Source of the DNA: Dyadobacter sp. 676
GTDB taxonomy: Bacteria > Bacteroidota > Bacteroidia > Cytophagales > Spirosomataceae
Assembly: GCF_040448675.1 (NCBI RefSeq)
Contig: NZ_CP159289.1
Coordinates: 2,666,001 to 2,730,000 of the forward strand
Length of the DNA stretch: 64,000 bases
Direction of reading: 5' to 3'
Under the pieces are notes generated by a model. That model searched no databases. It worked only from the letters and a program-made list of their open reading frames with translations, and was not told where the DNA came from. Positions 29,341 through 36,460 of the stretch are shown here, one piece after another. The position numbers and the translations under genes were made by a program. Position 1 is the first letter of the stretch. Each line of letters begins with the position of its first letter.

Positions 29341-29671
29341 TGGTGACCGCGCAAGATTGTTACATATTCTTGAAGCAATTCAATACATCAACTCTTTCAT
29401 CACCGGAAAGATAAAGAACGACATTTACGATGATCCTATGCTCCGGTTTGCCATTGAACGGCAGCTGGAAATCATTGGCGAAGCGGCCAATCATCTATCC
29501 CAGGATCTCAAATCTACCCACCCGGAAATCGAATGGCGCAAGATCGTTGCATTCCGGCACTTCGTAGCGCATGAGTATTTCGGCATCGACCTCGAACTCG
29601 TCTGGGACATCGTGATCAACAAGATTCCGCCGCTGCACGAAACCATTTCTACGCTCCTTGACAGGCAATAA
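29327..29671 (+). CDS. hepT: HEPN-domain RNase toxin HepT (DUF86)
   Basis: This 114-residue all-helical protein carries the HEPN RNase motif R-x4-H-x-Y as RHFVAHEY: Arg77, His82 and Tyr84. The tyrosine is the expected AMPylation site for the cognate MntA. The segment RQLEIIGEAANHLS is also typical of DUF86. The toxin frame is intact, unlike the two other toxin genes in this window. It is likely an RNA-cleaving toxin held inactive by MntA. The ATG lies inside the last codons of mntA, giving coupled translation. Confidence 0.9.
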   Translation: MKKPDGDRARLLHILEAIQYINSFITGKIKNDIYDDPMLRFAIERQLEIIGEAANHLSQDLKSTHPEIEWRKIVAFRHFVAHEYFGIDLELVWDIVINKIPPLHETISTLLDRQ

Positions 29672-29774
29672 ACCTTTTGATGCAACGATTTCTACCTTCA
29701 AATTGCGCTGTATTGAACTTATCCCCTATCATTACGGGGATTTTCTAACACCATTCCATAAACCGACCGAAACT

Positions 29775-32258
29775 ATGCTCAAACGCTGGCTCACCGCGCT
29801 GACGCTACTCACAACTTCAACGATTTTTGCCCAATCCATCCGGCCACCGGCCACACCGCTGGTGACCGTCGATCCTTACACCAGCGTATGGTCGTTCGGC
29901 GACCAGCTTGCAGGCTCCGCTACCAGACATTGGACCGGCAAGCCGCATCCAATGGACGGCCTCATCCGCGTCGACGGCAAAGCCTACCGCTTCATGGGCG
30001 CGGCCACGGCCGAAATGAAGACGATCCTGCCTACTGCCAAACAGGAAGCCTATACCGCCAAATTCACCACCACCAGACCCGATCCGAAATGGTGGTTCAA
30101 AGATGGCTACAATATCAGTACCTGGAAACAGGGCCCCGCGCCCTTCGGTACGCACGAGCGTAACGATGCCATGCTTAAAGGCGGCACCGAGTTCCGGCAG
30201 GAGCTCTGGTACCGTCGCGATTTCAACCTCGCGAATGTGGATTTTGAAAAACCCGTCTTGAATATCTTCCACGACGACGATGTGCAGGTATTCATCAACG
30301 GCGTGCCCGCATTCGACTGTGCGCCTTGCTTTACAAGCGACTATGAGTACAAACCGATCAGCCCGGCTGCCGCAAAGGCTTTGAAAAAGGGCAAAAATAC
30401 GTTGGCTGCTTATGTCAAAAATGGTGCGGGGCCTGGTTACATCGATATTGGTCTGGCCGACGAGATCGCCCCCAAGGGTGCAGATGCGGTAAACCCGGCG
30501 AAACAGACTGGATTCGAAATAAGGGCGACGCAATCGATTTACCGTTTCGAAGCCGGACCGGTAGAGCTGACGGTCCGCTTCATCGCACCTTTGATCATGA
30601 GAGATTTGGTATTGCTGTCACGGCCTGTGAATTATATATTGTACGAAGTTAAATCCGCCGACGGCAAACAGCACGACGTGAGCATTCTCAATTCCGTATC
30701 CGGGCTTTGGGCTACAAATGATGCGAGTCAGTCGGTAACCGGCAAGGAAGCCAGCCAGGATGGTTTGATCACGTTATCACTCGGCAATGCGGTGCAAAAC
30801 CCATTGGCAAGAAAAGGCGACGACGTCCGCATCGACTGGGGACAGGCTTACCTCGCCGCCCCACAAGGGACTGTGAAGGGCTCTGCCATCGGTATTCCGA
30901 CCGAGATCATCAAAGAATTTGCCTCCAAAGGCACATTGAGCGTCGATCAGGCCGGTGCTGCACCCGCCGACTCCAAATCGATGGGTTTGATACTGAATGC
31001 GGGAAAAGTGGGCGCGGAAAGCAAGCAGTTGCATGCATTGGTTGGTTACGACGACGGCTATTCGGTTCAATATTTTGGACAAAACCTGCGTCCGTGGTGG
31101 AACAAGGATGGCAATAGAACCATGGCCGGCGAACTGAAAAGCGCCGAGGCCGATTTCACCAAAATCCTGCAAACTTGCGACGACACCGACAAGGCAATTT
31201 ACGACGACGCATCGAATGCCGGCGGCAAGCAATATGCCGAACTTTGTGTACTCGCCTACCGGCAGGCCATTGCCGCCCACAAGCTCGTGGCCGATCCGGG
31301 TGGCACACCGCTCTTTTTCTCCAAAGAGAATTTCAGCAACGGCTCCATCGGAACGGTCGACGTGACTTATCCTTCGGCCCCATTGTTCCTGCTCTACAAC
31401 CCGACATTGCTCAAAGGCATGCTCGAACCGATTTTCCATTATTCGGAAAGCGGCAAATGGACCAAACCTTTCGCCGCGCACGACGTGGGCACCTATCCTC
31501 TCGCAAACGGCCAGACGTACGGCGAGGACATGCCCGTGGAAGAATCCGGCAACATGCTCATCCTTACCTACGCGATCTGCAAAGCCGAAGGCAACACCGA
31601 TTTCGCCAAAAAGCACTGGAAAACTCTCGGTACCTGGGCCAATTATCTCAAAAAAGAAGGTTTCGACCCTGCCAATCAGCTCTGCACCGACGACTTCGCC
31701 GGCCATTTGGCGCGAAATACCAACTTGTCCATCAAAGCCATCATGGGCCTTGCCTGCTATGCGAAAATGGCCGAACAACTCGGCGATTCGAAAGAAGCGA
31801 CGGAAGTGAATGCATTGACCGAAGACTTCGCCCGGAAATGGATGCAAATGGCCGCCGACGGCGATCACTACGCATTGACCTTTGACAAAAAAGGCACGTG
31901 GAGCCAGAAATACAACCTCATTTGGGACAAGCTTCTTGGGTTGAATGTGTTTCCGAAAACCGTTGCCCAAAAAGAAATCGCCTATTACCTCACCAAACAA
32001 CAGCCTTTCGGCCTGCCGCTCGACAGCCGTAAGACCTACTCCAAATCCGACTGGATCATATGGACAGCAACACTGGCCGAAAAACCGGAGGACTTCCAGG
32101 CGTTGATTCAACCTGTTTATAAGTATGCCAATGGTACCACAGACCGCATTCCATTATCCGACTGGCATGAGACTACCAACGGGAAATCGGTCGGGTTCCG
32201 TGCCCGGTCCGTGGTTGGGGGGTATTGGATGAAGGTGCTGGGGGAGAAGTGGAAGTAG
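29775..32258 (+). CDS. Exported glutaminase-like protein (GtaA type, DUF4964/DUF5127/DUF4965/DUF1793)
   Basis: This 827-residue secreted protein begins MLKRWLTALTLLTTSTIFAQ. An N-terminal beta-rich domain (PPATPLVTVDPYTSVWSFGD) and a middle jelly-roll-like part follow. The C-terminal alpha/alpha toroid has SKENFSNGSIGTVDVTYPSAP, AHDVGTYPLANGQTYGEDMP, NLIWDKLLGLNVFP and SDWHETTNGKSVGFRARSVVGG. This is the GtaA/DUF4965 layout, named for a fungal glutaminase; bacterial substrates are mostly untested and a glycosidase-like role is possible. The ATG at 29775 starts the signal peptide; an in-frame extension to 29658 adds unlikely sequence. A terminator follows. A long open frame on the other strand (30777-32111) is a shadow. 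Confidence 0.85.
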   Translation: MLKRWLTALTLLTTSTIFAQSIRPPATPLVTVDPYTSVWSFGDQLAGSATRHWTGKPHPMDGLIRVDGKAYRFMGAATAEMKTILPTAKQEAYTAKFTTTRPDPKWWFKDGYNISTWKQGPAPFGTHERNDAMLKGGTEFRQELWYRRDFNLANVDFEKPVLNIFHDDDVQVFINGVPAFDCAPCFTSDYEYKPISPAAAKALKKGKNTLAAYVKNGAGPGYIDIGLADEIAPKGADAVNPAKQTGFEIRATQSIYRFEAGPVELTVRFIAPLIMRDLVLLSRPVNYILYEVKSADGKQHDVSILNSVSGLWATNDASQSVTGKEASQDGLITLSLGNAVQNPLARKGDDVRIDWGQAYLAAPQGTVKGSAIGIPTEIIKEFASKGTLSVDQAGAAPADSKSMGLILNAGKVGAESKQLHALVGYDDGYSVQYFGQNLRPWWNKDGNRTMAGELKSAEADFTKILQTCDDTDKAIYDDASNAGGKQYAELCVLAYRQAIAAHKLVADPGGTPLFFSKENFSNGSIGTVDVTYPSAPLFLLYNPTLLKGMLEPIFHYSESGKWTKPFAAHDVGTYPLANGQTYGEDMPVEESGNMLILTYAICKAEGNTDFAKKHWKTLGTWANYLKKEGFDPANQLCTDDFAGHLARNTNLSIKAIMGLACYAKMAEQLGDSKEATEVNALTEDFARKWMQMAADGDHYALTFDKKGTWSQKYNLIWDKLLGLNVFPKTVAQKEIAYYLTKQQPFGLPLDSRKTYSKSDWIIWTATLAEKPEDFQALIQPVYKYANGTTDRIPLSDWHETTNGKSVGFRARSVVGGYWMKVLGEKWK

Positions 32259-32284
32259 GTTGATTCCTGCGTAATCATTAAGTC

Positions 32285-32327
32285 AAGGGTCAGGATTTGC
32301 CAGGTTTGGCGGCTTCTGACCCTTTTT
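32285..32327 (+). terminator. Rho-independent terminator after the glutaminase gene
   Basis: AAGGGTCAG (32285-32293) pairs with CTGACCCTT (32316-32324). The loop holds a second small hairpin (GCCA/TGGC), and a T-run follows. Confidence 0.8.
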
Positions 32328-32439
32328 CCGTTGGTTCAGTCGACCGCTCCGATGACACATTGATGTGCCTAAAAACGGTTAAATCGCTTCTTGAAAGCCG
32401 CTTATGCTGAAACAAGCTTTAAAACAGGCTTGGTAAATA

Positions 32440-32455
32440 TTAAGTTATAACTTAA
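32440..32455. promoter_or_regulatory. 16-bp perfect palindrome, probable operator of the toxin-antitoxin-like operon
   Basis: TTAAGTTATAACTTAA is a perfect palindrome placed 5 bases before the first ATG of the three-frame unit that includes an HTH gene. Autorepression by the HTH protein is the simplest reading. Confidence 0.55.
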
Positions 32456-32459
32456 CTTT

Positions 32460-32868
32460 ATGTCGAAGTTCAGCATTCGGTTGTCAAATAAAGTTGGCCG
32501 TACTAGAATCGGATTGTACAACCTCTTAATCAACAAAAGCTGCCAGATTGATGACTTTGAGGACGAGATTTCGCGTGATCCCGGCTTAGCCAATGAAGTA
32601 GATAAGATCTATAACATCCTGAGACCTGAGAAAGGTATGTGAACTGAAAATGCTGCCTAAAACAATGTTTCGCATCATTCACGCAGGTGAATTACCTTTC
32701 CAACTTTATGAGGCTAAGAGCAAAAATTTGCGGTTTTATCTGATCAAACTCGAAAAGATTGGTAAAGTTATCCTCCTTGGCGGACGCAAGGGCAACCAGA
32801 AAGCCGATCTGAAATATCTCGTAAAACTTGTACGTGACATTCACTCAGAAGGTGTAAATATATACTAA
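32460..32868 (+). pseudogene. Candidate RelE/HigB-like toxin gene, broken by a one-base frameshift
   Basis: Two adjacent frames (60 and 72 codons) read as one protein of about 135 residues if one base is removed near 32627-32632 (GAGAAAGG). The junction then reads LRPEKVCELKMLPKTMFRII. The N-terminal part (FSIRLSNKVGRTRIGLYNLL) and the C-terminal part (NLRFYLIKLEKIGKVILLGG, then RKGNQKADLKYL) resemble the two halves of a Bacteroidota toxin family of about 130 residues that lies directly before an XRE antitoxin. The second half alone retains the beta-sheet core, so residual activity cannot be excluded. The HTH gene starts 2 bp after the stop. The family assignment is from memory and moderate. 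Confidence 0.55.
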
Positions 32869-32869
32869 T

Positions 32870-33223
32870 ATGAAAACTCGCGAGGATCTTCTAAGAAGCC
32901 CCACCTACTGGCTGACCGACATGCAGATTGAAGTTTTCAATCTGCTCAACACTTATATGGAAGAAAACAATCTGACTCAGAAACAGGTCGCCGAGAAGTT
33001 AAATGTTTCTCCTTCCTATGTTTCTCAGGTTTTGAATGGGAATTTCAATTTTACCATTTCAAAGTTGGTCGAACTCGCATTGCTGGTTGGAAAGGCACCG
33101 ATCATTCAGTTTGAGACAATTGAGGATATTTTGAGGGCAGAGCAACTGCAAAAGAAGGCAGAAGTCAAATTCAAGAGAAAGAAGACAGCGGATTTGGTGC
33201 CCTCGGCAGTTAAAAATGCGTGA
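32870..33223 (+). CDS. XRE-family HTH protein, probable antitoxin
   Basis: This 117-residue protein has a lambda-repressor-like HTH at about residues 25-80: NNLTQKQVAEKLNVSPSYVS followed by QVLNGNFNFTISKLVELALLV. A basic C-terminal tail follows (KAEVKFKRKKTADLV). It begins 2 bp after the candidate toxin frame, so it is probably the antitoxin and autorepressor of that unit. The frame is intact. Its stop codon lies within the left arm of the inverted repeat at 33220-33272, so expression of the following ATPase may be tied to this gene. Confidence 0.85.
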   Translation: MKTREDLLRSPTYWLTDMQIEVFNLLNTYMEENNLTQKQVAEKLNVSPSYVSQVLNGNFNFTISKLVELALLVGKAPIIQFETIEDILRAEQLQKKAEVKFKRKKTADLVPSAVKNA

Positions 33224-33272
33224 TCATCCTTGTAAATTTAACGCCCGATGTTAAATTTACAAGGATGATCAC
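33220..33272. repeat. Perfect 23-bp inverted repeat across the HTH stop and the ATPase start
   Basis: The arms 33220-33242 and 33250-33272 are exact reverse complements (the left begins GTGATCATCCTTGTAAATTT), with a 7-base spacer GCCCGAT. The left arm contains the HTH gene's stop codon. The right arm contains the ATPase's AAGG and ATG (33265). It could be a dimeric operator or an RNA hairpin that buries the start. No T-run follows, so a terminator is unlikely. Confidence 0.85.
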
Positions 33273-34443
33273 AAGAGACACCCAAATAGAGATACTGAAA
33301 TTACTGGAAGAGTTTCCAGCAGTAGGCATTCTTGGTCCCAGGCAAATCGGCAAGACAACACTCGCATTTCAGATTGCGAAGACGATTTCACCCGAACCTA
33401 TTTATCTCGATCTCGAATCCCCTTCGGACGTCGCCCAGTTAAGTGAGCCCGAGCTGTATTTCGAAAAATATGCCGACAGAACGATCATTCTTGACGAAAT
33501 CCAGCGCACGCCCGAAATCTTCGCAGTACTTCGCGGCGTGATCGATAAGCGTCGCCGTGCCGGAAAGCGCACCGGGCAATTTTTGATTCTGGGCTCGGCT
33601 TCTCTCGATCTTTTGCAACAATCTTCCGAAAGTCTTGCAGGACGAATAGCCTATACGCGACTGCCTGGTATCAAGGCAACCGAAATCGATACAGCCGATC
33701 TGGACAAACTTTGGATACGGGGTGGTTTTCCGGAAAGTTTTCTGGCAGCAAATGATTCATCCAGCTTCGAATGGCGCCAAAATCTGATCACTACCTATCT
33801 CGAACGCGACGTTCCGCAATTCGGCTTCAAAATTCCGGCGATGGTACTGCGCAACTTTTGGACTATGCTCGCCAATTCGCAGGGCGGCATCGCAAACCTC
33901 AGCCGTATTGCGGCCGGGCTGGGCATCAGCGTTCCCACAGCCACACGCTATCTCGATTTGCTGGAAGACCTATTTCTGGTCAGAAAGCTCCAACCCTGGT
34001 TCTCCAACATCGGGAAACGCCTCGTGCGCACACCTAAGATTTACATTCGCGACAGCGGCATTACGCACAGTTTACTGAAAATCAGAAATCTGGACGACCT
34101 GTTCGGTCACCCTGTCCTGGGGGGAAGTTGGGAAGGATTTATCATCGAAAACCTGATTGCAATGCTTCCTTCTTGGGTCACGCCGTACTATTACCGAACG
34201 GCCGCTGGTGCAGAAATCGATCTGGTGCTTGAAATTAATCATCAGACCAGGATTGCCATTGAAATCAAACGATCATTGACGCCTGCCGTCAGCAAAGGAT
34301 TTACCGTCGGCTGCGAGGACATCAAGGCTTCGCATAAGTATTTTGTGTATCCGGGGCAGAGTAGTTATGTCATTTCGAAAGATGTAAATGTGGTGCCGTT
34401 GGTGGAGATGATGGAGAAAATTAAAAGTTTGGCCGGTTCCTAA
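33265..34443 (+). CDS. AAA-family ATPase with DUF4143 and nuclease-like C-terminus
   Basis: This 392-residue protein has Walker A GPRQIGKTT (residues 24-32) and Walker B ITILDEIQ-like (TIILDEIQRTPE, Asp77-Glu78). An arginine-finger region (GSASLDLL), a winged-helix part (ISVPTATRYLDLLEDLFLVR) and the DUF4143 end with AEIDLVLE and IAIEIKRS follow. The last two form a PD-(D/E)xK-like pattern. The class is widespread and of unclear function; links to mobile elements and defence have been proposed. The ATG at 33265 is preferred to a GTG/ATC region upstream because it gives the family's usual MITRDTQIEILKLL start. It lies in the right arm of the inverted repeat. Confidence 0.88.
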   Translation: MITRDTQIEILKLLEEFPAVGILGPRQIGKTTLAFQIAKTISPEPIYLDLESPSDVAQLSEPELYFEKYADRTIILDEIQRTPEIFAVLRGVIDKRRRAGKRTGQFLILGSASLDLLQQSSESLAGRIAYTRLPGIKATEIDTADLDKLWIRGGFPESFLAANDSSSFEWRQNLITTYLERDVPQFGFKIPAMVLRNFWTMLANSQGGIANLSRIAAGLGISVPTATRYLDLLEDLFLVRKLQPWFSNIGKRLVRTPKIYIRDSGITHSLLKIRNLDDLFGHPVLGGSWEGFIIENLIAMLPSWVTPYYYRTAAGAEIDLVLEINHQTRIAIEIKRSLTPAVSKGFTVGCEDIKASHKYFVYPGQSSYVISKDVNVVPLVEMMEKIKSLAGS

Positions 34444-34483
34444 ATATGCCAGTAATTGTATAACCTCCGTTTATGCCTGAATT

Positions 34484-34849
34484 TTGCCTTACGAAATAAG
34501 CTTCAACCGCAAACCCAATTTTCGGGTCAGATACCGGCTTTATTCCTATGAAGAAGGCGGCCGGTATAGGCCTGCATTTCAGCACTACAGGTGCGATTTT
34601 CACTACAAGAATGACGGCAAGTTCAAGCATTCGCTCTACATGACCTGGCCGGAGTTCGAAGACGAGAACGGCAACATTTCAGATGAAGCGGAATATGTTC
34701 CAATGTCCGGAACTGCGCGAATATGGATTGTAAGTAAGAAGTTTATTCCTTATCATAAAGAATATTTGAAGATTGGGACGATGGGATATTTTCATGAAGG
34801 TGGAAAGAAGGTTGGAGAATGTGACGTGATAGAGTGGATTGAGCTTTGA
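34484..34849 (+). CDS. Small protein resembling an elongation-factor-Tu C-terminal beta-barrel
   Basis: This 121-residue protein has no G domain. The pattern VRYRLYSYEEGGRYRPAFQHY, then GTARIWIVSKKFI and LKIGTMGYFHEGGKKVGECDVIEWIEL, is like EF-Tu domain III, where EEGGR..P....Y.P.F and an FREG..VG.G.V ending are conserved. It is probably a stand-alone beta-barrel of unknown role. The only plausible start in this frame is a TTG at 34484, because a stop lies two codons upstream. An orphan copy beside toxin and protease relics suggests an accessory function. The fold assignment is moderate. Confidence 0.55.
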   Translation: MPYEISFNRKPNFRVRYRLYSYEEGGRYRPAFQHYRCDFHYKNDGKFKHSLYMTWPEFEDENGNISDEAEYVPMSGTARIWIVSKKFIPYHKEYLKIGTMGYFHEGGKKVGECDVIEWIEL

Positions 34850-34907
34850 AATCTTCTTTGGACAACTCTCTATTATTCCTAGAATTCATGCATTACCTTC
34901 ATAGTCA

Positions 34908-35740
34908 CTAGTTGTCATTTATAAGCTCCAGAATAAAGTCACAAGGATAAATTACGGTCAGGCCCGTATTGGGCCATCCAAATGAAACAATACCGATTAT
35001 CAAGTTAGCTACTCGATAATTAATTACCAATTGCTCATTTTTATCTACGCTTTGATAAAAGTCTTTCGGGCAAATAATTGGGCCACCGCTATTGCCGCCA
35101 ATTATTAACCCATCGACCAAAAAGAATTTCGTCGATAATTTTTTCACAATGTTTACTCCGAGTCTATTTTTTATACTAGTAGCGATCTCAATATTACCCG
35201 ATAACGAAGAGGCGATAAAGCCTGCTTTCGCTATTGGATAGTTAGAAGTCTCAAGCCGTAGCCCAGCAGGATAGCCGATTGTGAAAATCTGTGAACCAAA
35301 ACCAAGAAATGCATTTCCACGTATCTCTCCGATAGGTACCAAGAAGCCTGCCCCTACATAATTTCTTGCAATTCTAAATTCTCCTCATAAATACTCGTGA
35401 TATTAATCACTGCAATATCAATCTCATGTTGTGGATGTGTTTTTATACCAGTTAGAACCTCACCAGCTTTGTTCTTCAAATAAATTTGTTGCTTAATGCT
35501 CTTATACGGGCTTGCCGGATAAAAGGATACAGTTACCCAATCAAATAATACAAGTGGATCAACTAATGACCACTTACCAATCATATGCTTATTAGTGATT
35601 AAAAAAATTCCCTTATCAGTATTTACTATAAAGCCAGTCCCCGTTGATCCGTCCGGTGTTGTTATATTGACGATAATTCGGAGCATCCGCTCGTCAATTC
35701 TCCCGATATAGTCTTGACCCATATTTTCTGATTCATTCAT
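34908..35740 (-). pseudogene. Trypsin-like serine peptidase, frameshifted
   Basis: Two minus-strand frames together give an S1-type peptidase of about 277 residues. The first has STGTGFIVNTDKGIFLITNKHM with the catalytic His and HEIDIAVINI with the Asp. The second has FTIGYPAGLR and GGNSGGPIICP with the nucleophile Ser. They fail to join by one missing base near 35376-35378 (AATTTAGA on the coding strand). Adding a T gives ENFRIARNYVGAGFLVPIGE, which continues cleanly. As written, no product has all three catalytic residues. The region is clearly more AT-rich than its neighbours, which suggests acquisition followed by decay. No signal peptide is seen, so a cytoplasmic role is likely. Confidence 0.75.
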
Positions 35741-36042
35741 AGCAAAAAAATTGATAAAAAGCTCATTGAAATACAAAAGAAATAAACGCTATAAGTATTT
35801 ATATGTCACAATTTACCTAAGATGACATTTATCAGCAAGTCAGTCCTTCACGCTCCCCACAATTTGCAATTCTCCTTCGTCTTCACCAACTTACGCCTTC
35901 CTACAAAACAGTAAAACACATGAAAAATCATAGACGATCTGCCCTGTTATGGTGCGGGAGCGGCGAAAGCCCCCCGGATGCCTTTACTGTGCATTAGGAC
36001 ACCTAAAACAGGGCTTTTTTTATATCCTAAACAAACAGTAAC
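35741..36042. other. Intergenic region holding a candidate structured RNA
   Basis: This 302-bp stretch has no credible gene. Its right third contains the four-stem structure described at 35941-36021. The left part is AT-rich and presumably holds the protease promoter. Confidence 0.5.
35941..36021 (+). ncRNA. Candidate structured RNA or leader ending in a U-run
   Basis: A closing stem GCCCTGTT (35941-35948) / AACAGGGC (36007-36014) encloses three smaller hairpins. The first is CGGG-GGC-GAAA-GCC-CCCG (35955-35976) with a GNRA tetraloop. The second is ATGC/GCAT (35978-35981, 35991-35994). The third is TTAGG-ACA-CCTAA (35994-36006). Seven T follow at 36015-36021. The next ATG is 21 bases further on, so it could be an independent small RNA with its terminator, or an attenuator of the 79-residue gene. 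It does not match SRP RNA, 6S, tmRNA or the common riboswitches as I know them. Confidence 0.5.
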
Positions 36043-36282
36043 ATGACAAAATCACACACAACCGAATCCGAGGATTCGGTATGCCTCGCTTACGGCAGGC
36101 AAGTAAAAGAACTTTTAAACGTAGGCAGCCCTACCGAAATGCTCGACCATCTCTGGTGCATTTACAGCGATGCCATGGCATTTCAACAGGAAGCCGGCTA
36201 CAACCCGCGCGTTAGTGACATTTTCATGACTTTCCGGGAGCTGGTGTTCTTTATCCAACGCATTGAAAGCGTGAGGGTGTAA
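36043..36282 (+). CDS. Small hypothetical protein after a structured leader
   Basis: This 79-residue acidic, mostly helical protein (RQVKELLNVGSPTEMLDHLW, YNPRVSDIFMTFRELVFFIQ) has no signal peptide or membrane segment. I do not recognise it. It begins 21 bases after the U-run of the candidate RNA, which suggests control by attenuation. A REP-type hairpin follows its stop. Codon use looks like that of the neighbouring genes, and the frame fills the space well, so it is probably real. Confidence 0.6.
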   Translation: MTKSHTTESEDSVCLAYGRQVKELLNVGSPTEMLDHLWCIYSDAMAFQQEAGYNPRVSDIFMTFRELVFFIQRIESVRV

Positions 36283-36302
36283 CGAACCATCCCACGATTG
36301 TC

Positions 36303-36426
36303 TTACGGTGCACGGCACCTTCCGATTTTTTTAATTTCATCTACAAGTATTACGGCGCTCTGCGCCTGGCTTTATGGTCCAGGCGCAGAGCGCCGTAATA
36401 CTTGTAGCAGGTGCAGCGCACCGTAA
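36303..36426. repeat. Four REP units in two nested inverted pairs, forming a long hairpin
   Basis: Perfect 29-bp arms at 36341-36369 and 36379-36407 surround a 9-base loop. Each arm contains TTACGGCGCTCTGCGCC. Outside them lie TTACGGTGC-ACG-GCACC (36303-36319) and its inverted relative GGTGC-AGC-GCACCGTAA (36410-36426). All four share TTACG-G-stem-NNN-stem, each with a small internal hairpin. It sits between the 79-residue gene and the end of the efflux operon. Confidence 0.8.
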
Positions 36427-36460
36427 CATTTCGGTCGCGGTACGCCATGGTTTGAATATG

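Noticed and set aside
30777..32111. 444-codon open frame on the minus strand
   Set aside because: It lies wholly opposite the glutaminase-like gene, has no family resemblance and is a shadow of high-GC third positions.
35941..36021. Bacterial SRP (4.5S) RNA or a known riboswitch
   Set aside because: The conserved GGAAGG..AGCAGC tetraloop region of SRP RNA is absent, as are the cores of TPP, cobalamin, SAM-I and glycine riboswitches.
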